Source: Megachile rotundata (Eukaryota > Arthropoda > Insecta > Hymenoptera > Megachilidae). From it: 64,000 bases of DNA. Location: positions 62,001 to 126,000 of the forward strand of contig NC_134993.1 in NCBI RefSeq assembly GCF_050947335.1. The letters are read 5' to 3'. Shown here piece by piece: positions 28,901-43,030 of the stretch. Below the pieces are notes generated by a model. The model ran no database searches. It was given only the letters and a program-made list of their open reading frames with translations, and was not told where the DNA came from. Made by a program: the position numbers and the translations under genes. Position 1 is the first letter of the stretch, and each line of letters begins with the position of its first letter.

Positions 28901-31878
28901 CACGATCACACAATCACGATCACACAATCACAATCACACAATCACCATCACACAATCACAATCACACAATCAAGGTCACACAATGACGATCACACAATAA
29001 CCATCACACAACCACGACCACACAATCACGATCACACAATCACGCTCACGCAATCACGATCACACAATCACGACCACACAATCACGATCACACTATCACG
29101 ATCACACAATCACAGTCACACAATCTCGATCACACAATCACGATCACACAATCACGATCACACAATCACCATCACACAATCACAATCACAATCACGATCA
29201 CACAGTCACGAACACACCATCACGATCACACAATCAAGGTCACACAATGACGATCACACAATCACCATCACACAATCACGATCACTCAATCACAATCACA
29301 CAATCACAAACACACAGTCGCGATCACACGATCACGATCGCACGACCACGATCACACGATCACGATCACACAATCACAATCACACAATCAAGGCCACACA
29401 ATGACGATCACACAATCACCATCACACAATCTCGACCACACAATCACGATCACACAATCACGATCACACAATCACGTTCACACAATCACAAACACACAGT
29501 CGCGATCACTCGATCACGATCACACAATCACAATCACACAGTCACGATCACACAATCACAATCGCACAATCACGATCACACAATCAGGATCACACAATCA
29601 CCATCACACAATCACAATCACACAATCAAGGTCACACAATGACGATCACACAATCACCATCACACAACCACGACCACACAATCACGATCACACAATCACG
29701 CTCACGCAATCACGATCACACAATCACGACCACACAATCACGATCACACAATCACGATCACACAATAACGATCACACAATCACAAACACACAGTCGCGAT
29801 CACACTATCACGATCACACAATCACAGTCACACAATCACAATCACACAATCACAATCACAATCACGATCACACAATCACGCTCACGCAATCACGATCACA
29901 CAATCACGACCACACAATCACGATCACACAATCACGATCACACAATCACAAACACACAGTCGCGATCACACTATCACGATCACACAATCACAGTCACACA
30001 ATCACAATCACACAATCACAATCACAATCACGATCACACAGTCACGAACACACCATCACGATCACACAATCAAGGTCACACAATGACGATCACACAATCA
30101 CCATCACACAATCACGATCACTCAATCACAATCACACAATCACAAACACGCAGTCGCGATCACACGATCACGATCGCACGACCACGATCACACGATCACG
30201 ATCACACAATCACAATCACACAATCAAGGCCACACAATGACGATCACACAATCACCATCACACAATCTCGACCACACAATCACGATCACACAATCACGAT
30301 CACACAATCACGTTCACACAATCACAAACACACAGTCGCGATCACTCGACCACGATCACACAATCACGATCACACAGTCACGATCACACAATCACTATCG
30401 CACAATCACGATCACACAATCACGATCACACAATCACGATCACACAATCACGATCACACAATCACCATCACACAATCACGATCACACAATCACGATCACA
30501 CAATCACGATCACACAATCACCATCACACAATCACAATCACACAATCAAGGTCACACAATGACGATCACACCATCACCATCACACAATCACGACCACACA
30601 ATCACGATCACACAATCACGATCACACAATCACGATCACACAATCACAATCACACAATCACAATATCACAATCGCAATCAGACAATCACAATATCACAAT
30701 CAGACAATCACACAATCACACAATCACGATCACACTATCACGATCACACAATCGCAATCTCACAATCACAATCATACAATCACAATCTCACAATCACAAT
30801 CACACAATCACAATCACACAATCACAATCACACAATCACAATCACGCAATCACAATCACACAATCACAATCCTACAATCACAATCCCACAATCACAATCA
30901 CACAATCACAATCACAATCACAATCACAATCACACAATCACACAATCACAATCCCACAATCACAATCACACAATCACAATCACACAATCACAATCACACA
31001 ATCACGATCACACAGTTACCATCACACAATCACCATCACACAATCACGATCACACAATCAAGGTCACACAATGACGATCACACAATCACCATCACACAAT
31101 CACGATCACACAATCACGATCACACAATCACGATCACACAATCACAATCACACAATCAAGGTCACACAATGACGATCACACCATCACCATCACACAATCA
31201 GGACCACACAATCACGATCACACAATCACAAACACACAGTCGCGATCACTCGATCACGATCACACAATCACGATCACACAGTCACTATCACACAATCACA
31301 ATCACACAATCACAATATCACAATCGCAATCACACAATCACCATCCCACAGTCACGATCACACAATCACGATCACACAATCACGATCACACAATCACAAT
31401 CACGCAATCACAATCACACAATCGCAATCACACAATCACAATCATACAATCACAATCTCACAATCACAATCACACAATCACAATCACACAATCACAATCA
31501 CAATCACAATCACAATCACAATCACAATCACAATCACACAATCACACAATCACAATCCCACAATCACAATCACACAATCACAGTCACACAATCACAATCA
31601 CACAATCACAATCCCACAATCACAATCACACAATCACAGTCACACAATCACAATCACACAATCACACAGTCACAATCCCACAATCACGATCACACAATCA
31701 CGATCGCACAGGCACGATCACACGATCACGATCACACAATCACAAACACACAATCACGATCACACAATCACGATCACACAATCACGATCACTCAATCACA
31801 AACACACAGTCGCGATCACACGATCAGGATCACACGATCACGATCACACAATCACAATCCCACAATCAAGGCCACACA
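25997..31878. repeat. Higher-order repeat P, unit 3 (diverging 3' part)
   Basis: Collinear with unit 2 at about +6,155 and with unit 1 at +15,461 up to roughly 30.33 kb. Beyond that it follows different sequence. From 29639 to about 31.07 kb it matches 48604-50059 at +18,965, so this tail links the P and R families. It includes AATATCACAATCAGACAATC words, small hexamer runs at 30904-30933 (5 units) and 31490-31537 (8 units), and ends at AAGGCCACACAATGACG. No gene is seen. Confidence 0.88.
26130..26399. repeat. Hexamer array (45 units), A-module alpha subfamily
   Basis: Twenty-five AATCAC units, the six-unit island at 26280-26315, then 14 units. It is preceded by AATAACAACCACTCAC. Confidence 0.95.
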
Positions 31879-32643
31879 ATGACGATCACACAATCACCAT
31901 CACACAATCTCGACCACACAATCACGATCACACAATCACGATCACACAATCACGTTCACACAATAACAAACACACAGTCGCGATCACTCGATCACGATCA
32001 CACAATCACGATCACACATTCACGATCACACAATCACAATCACACAATCACGATCACACAATCACGATCACATAATCACGATCACACAATCACGATCACA
32101 CAATCACCATCACACAATCACGATCACACAATCACGATCACACAATCACGATCACACAATCACCATCACACAATCACAATCACACAATCAAGGTCACAGA
32201 ATGACGATCACACAATCACCATCACACAATCACGACCACACAATCACGATCACACAATCACGCTCACACAATCACGATCACACAATCACGTTCACACAAT
32301 CACAAACACACAGTCGCGATCACACGATCACGATCACACAATCACGATCACACAGTCACGATCACACAATCACAATCACACAATCACGATCACACAATCA
32401 CCATCACACAATCACGATCACACAATCACGATCACACAATCACGATCACACTATCACGATCACACAATCACAGTCACACAATCACAATCACACAATCACA
32501 ATCACAATCACGATCACACAGTCACGATCACACAATCACGATCACACGATCACGATCACACAATCACAATCACACAATCGTTATCACACAATCACCATCA
32601 CACAATGACGATCACACAATCACCATCACACAATCACCATCAC

Positions 32644-34281
32644 ACAATCACAATCACACAATCACAATCACACAATCACAATCACACAATCACAATCACA
32701 CAATCACAATCACACAATCACAATCACACAATCACAATCACACAATCACAATCACACAATCACAATCACACAATCACACAATCACAATCACACAATCACA
32801 ATCACTCAATCACCATCACACAATCACCATCACACAATCACAATCACACAATCACAATCACACAATCACAATCACACAATCACAATCACACAATCACAAT
32901 CACACAATCACAATCACACAATCACAATCACACAATCACAATCACACAATCACAATCACACAATCACAATCACACAATCACAATCACACAATCACAATCA
33001 CTCAATCACCATCACACAATCACCATCACACAATCACAATCACACAATCACAATCACACAATCACAATCACACAATCACAATCACACAATCACAATCACA
33101 CAATCACAATCACACAATCACAATCACACAATCACAATCACACAATCACAATCACACAATCACAATCACACAATCACAATCACACAATCACAATCACACA
33201 ATCACAATCACACAATCACAATCACACAATCACAATCACACAATCACAATCACACAATCACAATCACACAATCACAATCACACAATCACAATCACACAAT
33301 CACAATCACACAATCACAATCACACAATCACAATCACACAATCACAATCACACAATCACAATCACACAATCACAATCACACAATCACAATCACACAATCA
33401 CAATCACACAATCACAATCACACAATCACAATCACACAATCACAATCACACAATCACAATCACACAATCACAATCACACAATCACAATCACACAATCACA
33501 ATCACACAATCACAATCACACAATCACAATCACACAATCACAATCACACAATCACAATCACACAATCACAATCACACAATCACAATCACACAATCACAAT
33601 CACACAATCACAATCACACAATCACAATCACACAATCACAATCGCACAATCACAATCGCACAATCACAATCGCACAATCACAATCGCACAATCACAATCG
33701 CACAATCACAATCGCACAATCACAATCGCACAATCACAATCGCACAATCACAATCGCACAATCACAATCGCACAATCACAATCGCACAATCACAATCGCA
33801 CAATCACAATCGCACAATCACAATCGCACAATCACAATCACACAATCACAATCACACAATCACAATCACACAATCACAATCACACAATCACAATCACACA
33901 ATCACAATCACACAATCACAATCACACAATCACAATCACACAATCACAATCACACAATCACAATCACACAATCACAATCACAATCACACAATCACAATCA
34001 CACAATCACAATCACACAATCACAATCACACAATCACAATCACACAATCACAATCACACAATCACAATCACACAATCACAATCACACAATCACAATCACA
34101 CAATCACAATCACACAATCACAATCACACAATCACAATCACACAATCACAATCACACAATCACAATCACACAATCACAATCACACAATCACAATCACACA
34201 ATCACAATCACACAATCACAATCACACAATCACAATCACACAATCACAATCACACAATCACAATCACACAATCACAATCAC
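32644..34281. repeat. Homogeneous 14-bp tandem array T2
   Basis: About 117 units. Two CTCAATCACCATCACAC interruptions lie exactly 196 bp (14 units) apart, at 32805 and 33001; the sister arrays T3 and T4 have only one such marker each. A single extra hexamer lies at about 33970-33987. An internal sub-array of AATCGC-bearing units is listed separately. Confidence 0.95.
33640..33835. repeat. Private sub-array of 14 AATCGC-bearing 14-bp units
   Basis: Fourteen consecutive units read ACAATCACAATCGC-type, with AATCGC at 33640 and then every 14 bp to 33822. The flanking units are standard. T1, T3 and T4 contain no such run, so it probably arose by local amplification of a single A-to-G variant unit within T2. 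Each unit carries one CpG. Confidence 0.95.
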
Positions 34282-35247
34282 GATCTCGATCACACAATCA
34301 CAATCACACAATCACACAATCACAATCCCACAATCACAATCACACAATCACAGTCACACAATCACGATCACACAATCACGATCACACTATCACAATCACA
34401 CAATCACAATTACACAAACACTATCACACAATCACGATCACACAATCACTATCACACAATCACACAATCACACAGTCACAATCCCACAATCACGATCACA
34501 CAATCACAATCACACAATCACAATCACACAATCACGATCACACAATCACAATCACGCAGTCACACAGTCACAATCCCACAATCACGATCACACAATCACG
34601 ATCGCACAGTCACGATCACACGATCACGATCACACAATCACAATCACATAATCACAATCACACAATCACAATCACACAATCACGATCACACAATCACCAT
34701 CACACACTCACCATCACACAATCACGATCACACAATCACGATCACACAATCACGATCACACAATCACGATCACACAATCGCTATCACACAATCGTTATCA
34801 CACAATCACAATCACACAATCACGATCACACAATCACCATCACACAATCACCATCACACAATCACGATCACACAATCACGATCACACAATCACGATCAGA
34901 CTATCACGATCACACAATCACAGTCACACAACCACAATCACACAATCACAATCACAATCACGATCACACAGTCACGACCACACGATCACGATCACACGAT
35001 CATGATCACACAATCACAATCACACAATCACGATCACACAATCACGATCACACAATCACGATCACACAATCACGATCACACAACCACGATCACACAATCG
35101 CTATCACATAATCGCTATCACACAATCACGATCGCACAATCACGATCACACAATCACGATCACAATATCACAATCACACAGCCACACAATCACAATCACA
35201 ATCACAATCACAATCACGATCACAGAATCACAATCACACAGTCACGC

Positions 35248-35709
35248 AATCACAATCACAATCGCAATCACAATCACAATCACAATCACAATCACAATCA
35301 CAATCACAATCACAATCACAATCACAATCACAATCACAATCACAATCACAATCACAATCACAATCACAATCACAATCACAATCACAATCACAATCAAAAT
35401 CACAATCACAATCACAATCACAATCACAATCACAATCACAATCACAATCACAATCACAATCACAATCACAATCACAATCACAATCACAATCACAATCACA
35501 ATCACAATCACAATCACAATCACAATCACAATCACAATCACAATCACAATCACAATCACAATCACAATCACAATCACAATCACAATCACAATCACAATCA
35601 CAATCACAATCACAATCACAATCACAATCACAATCACAATCACAATCACAATCACAATCACAATCACAATCACAATCACAATCACAATCACAATCACAAT
35701 CACAATCAC
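35248..35709. repeat. Hexamer array (AATCAC)77
   Basis: 462 bp with one AATCGC unit near 35260 and one AATCAAAATC interruption near 35394. The left flank is GATCACAGAATCAC then ACAGTCACGC, and the right flank is ACAATCACATCACACAATC. It is more than twice as long as B arrays in the P repeat. Confidence 0.95.
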
Positions 35710-37020
35710 ACAATCACATCACACAATCACGATCACACAATCACGATCACACAATCAGGATCACACAATCACGATCACACAATCACGATCACACAATCAC
35801 GTTCACACAATTACGATCACACAATCACGATCACACAAACACGATCACACAATCACGATCACACAATCACGATCACACAATCACAGTCACACAATCACGA
35901 TCACACACTCCCAATCACACAATCACAATCACACAATCACGATCACACAATCACGATCACACAATCACGATCACACAATCACGATCACACAATCACGATC
36001 ACACTATCACGATCACACAATCACGGTCACACAATCACGATCACACAATCACGATCACACAATCACTATCACAAAATCACAATCACACAGTCACACAATC
36101 ACAATCACAATCAGACAATCACAAACACACAATCACGATCACACAATCACGATCACACAATCACGATCACTCAATCACAAACACACAGTCGCGATCACAC
36201 GATCAGGATCACACGATCACGATCACACAATCACAATCCCACAATCAAGGCCACACAATGACGATCACACAATCACCATCACACAATCTCGACCACACAA
36301 TCACGATCACACAATCACGATCACACAATCACGTTCACACAATAACAAACACACAGTCGCGATCACTCGATCACGATCACACAATCACGATCACACAGTC
36401 ACGATCACACAATCACAATCACACAATCACGATCACACAATCACGATCACATAATCACGATCACACAATCACGATCACACAATCACCATCACACAATCAC
36501 GATCACACAATCACGATCACACAATCACGATCACACAATCACCATCACACAATCACAATCACACAATCAAGGTCACAGAATGACGATCACACAATCACCA
36601 TCACACAATCACGACCACACAATCACGATCACACAATCACGCTCACACAATCACGATCACACAATCACGTTCACACAATCACAAACACACAGTCGCGATC
36701 ACACGATCACGATCACACAATCACGATCACACAGTCACGATCACACAATCACAATCACACAATCACGATCACACAATCACCATCACACAATCACGATCAC
36801 ACAATCACGATCACACAATCACGATCACACTATCACGATCACACAATCACAGTCACACAATCACAATCACACAATCACAATCACAATCACGATCACACAG
36901 TCACGATCACACAATCACGATCACACGATCACGATCACACAATCACAATCACACAATCGTTATCACACAATCACCATCACACAATCAAGGCCACACAATG
37001 AGGATCACACAATCACCATC

Positions 37021-38974
37021 ACACAATCACAATCACACAATCACAATCACACAATCACAATCACACAATCACAATCACACAATCACAATCACACAATCAC
37101 AATCACACAATCACAATCACACAATCACAATCACACAATCACAATCACACAATCACCATCACTCAATCACCATCACACAATCACCATCACACAATCACAA
37201 TCACACAATCACAATCACACAATCACAATCACACAATCACAATCACACAATCACAATCACACAATCACAATCACACAATCACAATCACACAATCACAATC
37301 ACACAATCACAATCACACAATCACAATCACACAATCACAATCACACAATCACAATCACACAATCACAATCACACAATCACAATCACACAATCACAATCAC
37401 ACAATCACAATCACACAATCACAATCACACAATCACAATCACACAATCACAATCACACAATCACAATCACACAATCACAATCACACAATCACAATCACAC
37501 AATCACAATCACACAATCACAATCACACAATCACAATCACACAATCACAATCACACAATCACAATCACACAATCACAATCACACAATCACAATCACACAA
37601 TCACAATCACACAATCACAATCACACAATCACAATCACACAATCACAATCACACAATCACAATCACACAATCACAATCACACAATCACAATCACACAATC
37701 ACAATCACACAATCACAATCACACAATCACAATCACACAATCACAATCACACAATCACAATCACACAATCACAATCACACAATCACAATCACACAATCAC
37801 AATCACACAATCACAATCACACAATCACAATCACACAATCACAATCACACAATCACAATCACACAATCACAATCACACAATCACAATCACACAATCACAA
37901 TCACACAATCACAATCACACAATCACAATCACACAATCACAATCACACAATCACAATCACACAATCACAATCACACAATCACAATCACACAATCACAATC
38001 ACACAATCACAATCACACAGTCACAATCACACAATCACAATCACACAATCACAATCACACAATCACAATCACACAATCACAATCACACAATCACAATCAC
38101 ACAATCACAATCACACAATCACAATCACACAATCACAATCACACAATCACAATCACACAATCACAATCACACAATCACAATCACACAATCACAATCACAC
38201 AATCACAATCACACAATCACAATCACACAATCACAATCACACAATCACAATCACACAATCACAATCACACAATCACAATCACACAATCACAATCACACAA
38301 TCACAATCACACAATCACAATCACACAATCACAATCACACAATCACAATCACACAATCACAATCACACAATCACAATCACACAATCACAATCACACAATC
38401 ACAATCACACAATCACAATCACACAATCACAATCACACAATCACAATCACACAATCACAATCACACAATCACAATCACACAATCACAATCACACAATCAC
38501 AATCACACAATCACAATCACACAATCACAATCACACAATCACAATCACACAATCACAATCACACAATCACAATCACACAATCACAATCACACAATCACAA
38601 TCACACAATCACAATCACACAATCACAATCACACAATCACAATCACACAATCACAATCACACAATCACAATCACACAATCACAATCACACAATCACAATC
38701 ACACAATCACAATCACACAATCACAATCACACAATCACAATCACAATCACACAATCACAATCACACAATCACAATCACACAATCACAATCACACAATCAC
38801 AATCACACAATCACAATCACACAATCACAATCACACAATCACAATCACACAATCACAATCACACAATCACAATCACACAATCACAATCACACAATCACAA
38901 TCACACAATCACAATCACACAATCACAATCACACAATCACAATCACACAATCACAATCACACAATCACAATCAC
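37021..38974. repeat. Homogeneous 14-bp tandem array T3
   Basis: About 139 nearly identical units over 1.95 kb, the longest in the window. There is one CTCAATCACCATCACAC interruption near 37161, one AGTCAC variant near 38019 and one extra hexamer at about 38733-38750. The array ends at GATCTCGATC. Confidence 0.96.
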
Positions 38975-39940
38975 GATCTCGATCACACAATCACAATCAC
39001 ACAATCACACAATCACAATCCCACAATCACAATCACACAATCACAGTCACACAATCACGATCACACAATCACGATCACACTATCACAATCACACAATCAC
39101 AATTACACAAACACTATCACACAATCACGATCACACAATCACTATCACACAATCACACAATCACACAGTCACAATCCCACAATCACGATCACACAATCAC
39201 AATCACACAATCACAATCACACAATCACGATCACACAATCACAATCACGCAGTCACACAGTCACAATCCCACAATCACGATCACACAATCACGATCGCAC
39301 AGTCACGATCACACGATCACGATCACACAATCACAATCACATAATCACAATCACACAATCACAATCACACAATCACGATCACACAATCACCATCACACAC
39401 TCACCATCACACAATCACGATCACACAATCACGATCACACAATCACGATCACACAATCACGATCACACAATCGCTATCACACAATCGTTATCACACAATC
39501 ACAATCACACAATCACGATCACACAATCACCATCACACAATCACCATCACACAATCACGATCACACAATCACGATCACACAATCACGATCAGACTATCAC
39601 GATCACACAATCACAGTCACACAATCACAATCACACAATCACAATCACAATCACGATCACATAGTCACGACCACACGATCACGATCACACGATCATGATC
39701 ACACAATCACAATCACACAATCACGATCACACTATCACGATCACACAATCACGATCACACAATCACGATCACACAACCACGATCACACAATCGCTATCAC
39801 ACAATCGCTATCACACAATCACGATCGCACAATCACGATCACACAATCACGATCACAATATCACAATCACACAGTCACACAATCACAATCACAATCACAA
39901 TCACAATCACGATCACAGAATCACAATCACACAGTCACGC

Positions 39941-40408
39941 AATCACAATCACAATTGCAATCACAATCACAATCACAATCACAATCACAATCACAATCAC
40001 AATCACAATCACAATCACAATCACAATCACAATCACAATCACAATCACAATCACAATCACAATCACAATCACAATCACAATCACAATCACAATCACAATC
40101 ACAATCACAATCACAATCACAATCACAATCACAATCACAATCACAATCACAATCACAATCACAATCACAATCACAATCACAATCACAATCACAATCACAA
40201 TCACAATCACAATCACAATCACAATCACAATCACAATCACAATCACAATCACAATCACAATCACAATCACAATCACAATCACAATCACAATCACAATCAC
40301 AATCACAATCACAATCACAATCACAATCACAATCACAATCACAATCACAATCACAATCACAATCACAATCACAATCACAATCACAATCACAATCACAATC
40401 ACAATCAC
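39941..40408. repeat. Hexamer array (AATCAC)78
   Basis: 468 bp, one unit longer than its sister at 35248. The unit that reads AATCGC there reads AATTGC here (39953), a CpG-to-TpG change. The AATCAAAATC interruption of the sister is absent. Flanks are otherwise the same. Confidence 0.95.
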
Positions 40409-40956
40409 ACAATCACATCACACAATCACGATCACACAATCACGATCACACAATCAGGATCACACAATCACGATCACACAATCACGATCACACAATCACG
40501 TTCACACAATTACGATCACACAATCACGATCACACAAACACGATCACACAATCACGATCACACAATCACGATCACACAATCACAGTCACACAATCACGAT
40601 CACACACTCCCAATCACACAATCACAATCACACAATCACGATCACACAATCACGATCACACAATCACGATCACACAATCACGATCACACAATCACGATCA
40701 CACTATCACGATCACACAATCACGGTCACACAATCACGATCACACAATCACGATCACACAATCACTATCACAAAATCACAATCACACAGTCACACAATCA
40801 CAATCACAATCAGACAATCACAAACACACAATCACGATCACACAATCACGATCACACAATCACGATCACTCAATCACAAACACACAGTCGCGATCACACG
40901 ATCAGGATCACACGATCACGATCACACAATCACAATCCCACAATCAAGGCCACACA

Positions 40957-43030
40957 ATGACGATCACACAATCACCATCACACAATCTCGACCACACAAT
41001 CACGATCACACAATCACGATCACACAATCACGTTCACACAATAACAAACACACAGTCGCGATCACTCGATCACGATCACACAATCACGATCACACAGTCA
41101 CGATCACACAATCACAATCACACAATCACGATCACACAATCACGATCACATAATCGCGATCACACAATCACGATCACACAATCACCATCACACAATCACG
41201 ATCACACAATCACGATCACACAATCACGATCACACAATCACCATCACACAATCACAATCACACAATCAAGGTCACAGAATGACGATCACACAATCACCAT
41301 CACACAATCACGACCACACAATCACGATCACACAATCACGCTCACACAATCACGATCACACAATCACGTTCACACAATCACAAACACACAGTCGCGATCA
41401 CACGATCACGATCACACAATCACGATCACACAGTCACGATCACACAATCACAATCACACAATCACGATCACACAATCACCATCACACAATCACGATCACA
41501 CAATCACGATCACACAATCACGATCACACTATCACGATCACACAATCACAGTCACACAATCACAATCACACAATCACAATCACAATCACGATCACACAGT
41601 CACGATCACACAATCACGATCACACGATCACGATCACACAATCACAATCACACAATCGTTATCACACAATCACCATCACACAATCAAGGCCACACAATGA
41701 GGATCACACAATCACCATCACACAATCACAATCACACAATCACAATCACACAATCACAATCACACAATCACAATCACACAATCACAATCACACAATCACA
41801 ATCACACAATCACACAATCACAATCACACAATCACAATCACACAATCACAATCACACAATCACAATCACACAATCACAATCACACAATCACAATCACTCA
41901 ATCACCATCACACAATCACCATCACACAATCACCATCACACAATCACAATCACACAATCACAATCACACAATCACAATCACACAATCACAATCACACAAT
42001 CACAATCACACAATCACAATCACACAATCACAATCACACAATCACAATCACACAATCACAATCACACAATCACAATCACACAATCACAATCACACAATCA
42101 CAATCACACAATCACAATCACACAATCACAATCACACAATCACAATCACACAATCACAATCACACAATCACAATCACACAATCACAATCACACAATCACA
42201 ATCACACAATCACAATCACACAATCACAATCACACAATCAGAATCACACAATCACAATCACACAATCACAATCACACAATCACAATCACACAATCACAAT
42301 CACACAATCACAATCACACAATCACAATCACACAATCACAATCACACAATCACAATCACACAATCACAATCACACAATCACAATCACACAATCACAATCA
42401 CACAATCACAATCACACAATCACAATCACACAATCACAATCACACAATCACAATCACACAATCACAATCACACAATCACAATCACACAATCACAATCACA
42501 CAATCACAATCACACAATCACAATCACACAATCACAATCACACAATCACAATCACACAATCACAATCACACAATCACAATCACACAATCACAATCACACA
42601 ATCACAATCACACAATCACAATCACACAATCACAATCACACAATCACAATCACACAATCACAATCACACAATCACAATCACACAATCACAATCACACAAT
42701 CACAATCACACAATCACAATCACAATCACACAATCACAATCACACAATCACAATCACACAATCACAATCACACAATCACAATCACACAATCACAATCACA
42801 CAATCACAATCACACAATCACAATCACACAATCACAATCACACAATCACAATCACACAATCACAATCACACAATCACAATCACACAATCACAATCACACA
42901 ATCACAATCACACAATCACAATCACACAATCACAATCACACAATCACAATCACACAATCACAATCACACAATCACAATCACACAATCACAATCACACAAT
43001 CACAATCACACAATCACAATCACACAATCA
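40957..43030. repeat. Higher-order repeat D, unit 3 (truncated)
   Basis: Starts like units 1 and 2 and carries the AATGAGGATCACAC marker of unit 2 at +4,699. It then breaks off at the end of its 14-bp array: the GATCTCGATC junction, degenerate part and long hexamer array are missing. After about 43030 the sequence changes to GATCAC-rich units with AGTCAAGATCACACAACC, as in the P and R families. Confidence 0.88.
41722..43030. repeat. Homogeneous 14-bp tandem array T4
   Basis: About 93 units. It has an octamer pair near 41808, one CTCAATCACCATCACAC interruption near 41895, one AGAATCAC variant at 42240 and one extra hexamer at about 42712-42729. The right end is not the GATCTCGATC junction of the other arrays. 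Confidence 0.95.

Larger units (their letters stand above)
31879..36257. repeat. Higher-order repeat D, unit 1 (4,379 bp)
   Basis: The unit begins at AATGACGATCACACAATC after AAGGCCACAC. In order it has about 765 bp of degenerate units, the homogeneous 14-bp array T2, the GATCTCGATC junction (34282), about 965 bp of degenerate units, a 77-unit hexamer array, and about 550 bp of degenerate linker. The same order recurs in unit 2. Confidence 0.92.
36258..40956. repeat. Higher-order repeat D, unit 2 (4,699 bp)
   Basis: Same order of parts as unit 1. The GATCTCGATC junction at 38975 lies 4,693 bp after that of unit 1. It is longer mainly because its 14-bp array is longer. AATGAGGATCACAC (ATG at 36998) is shared only with unit 3 (41697), so units 2 and 3 are closer to each other than to unit 1. 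Confidence 0.92.
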
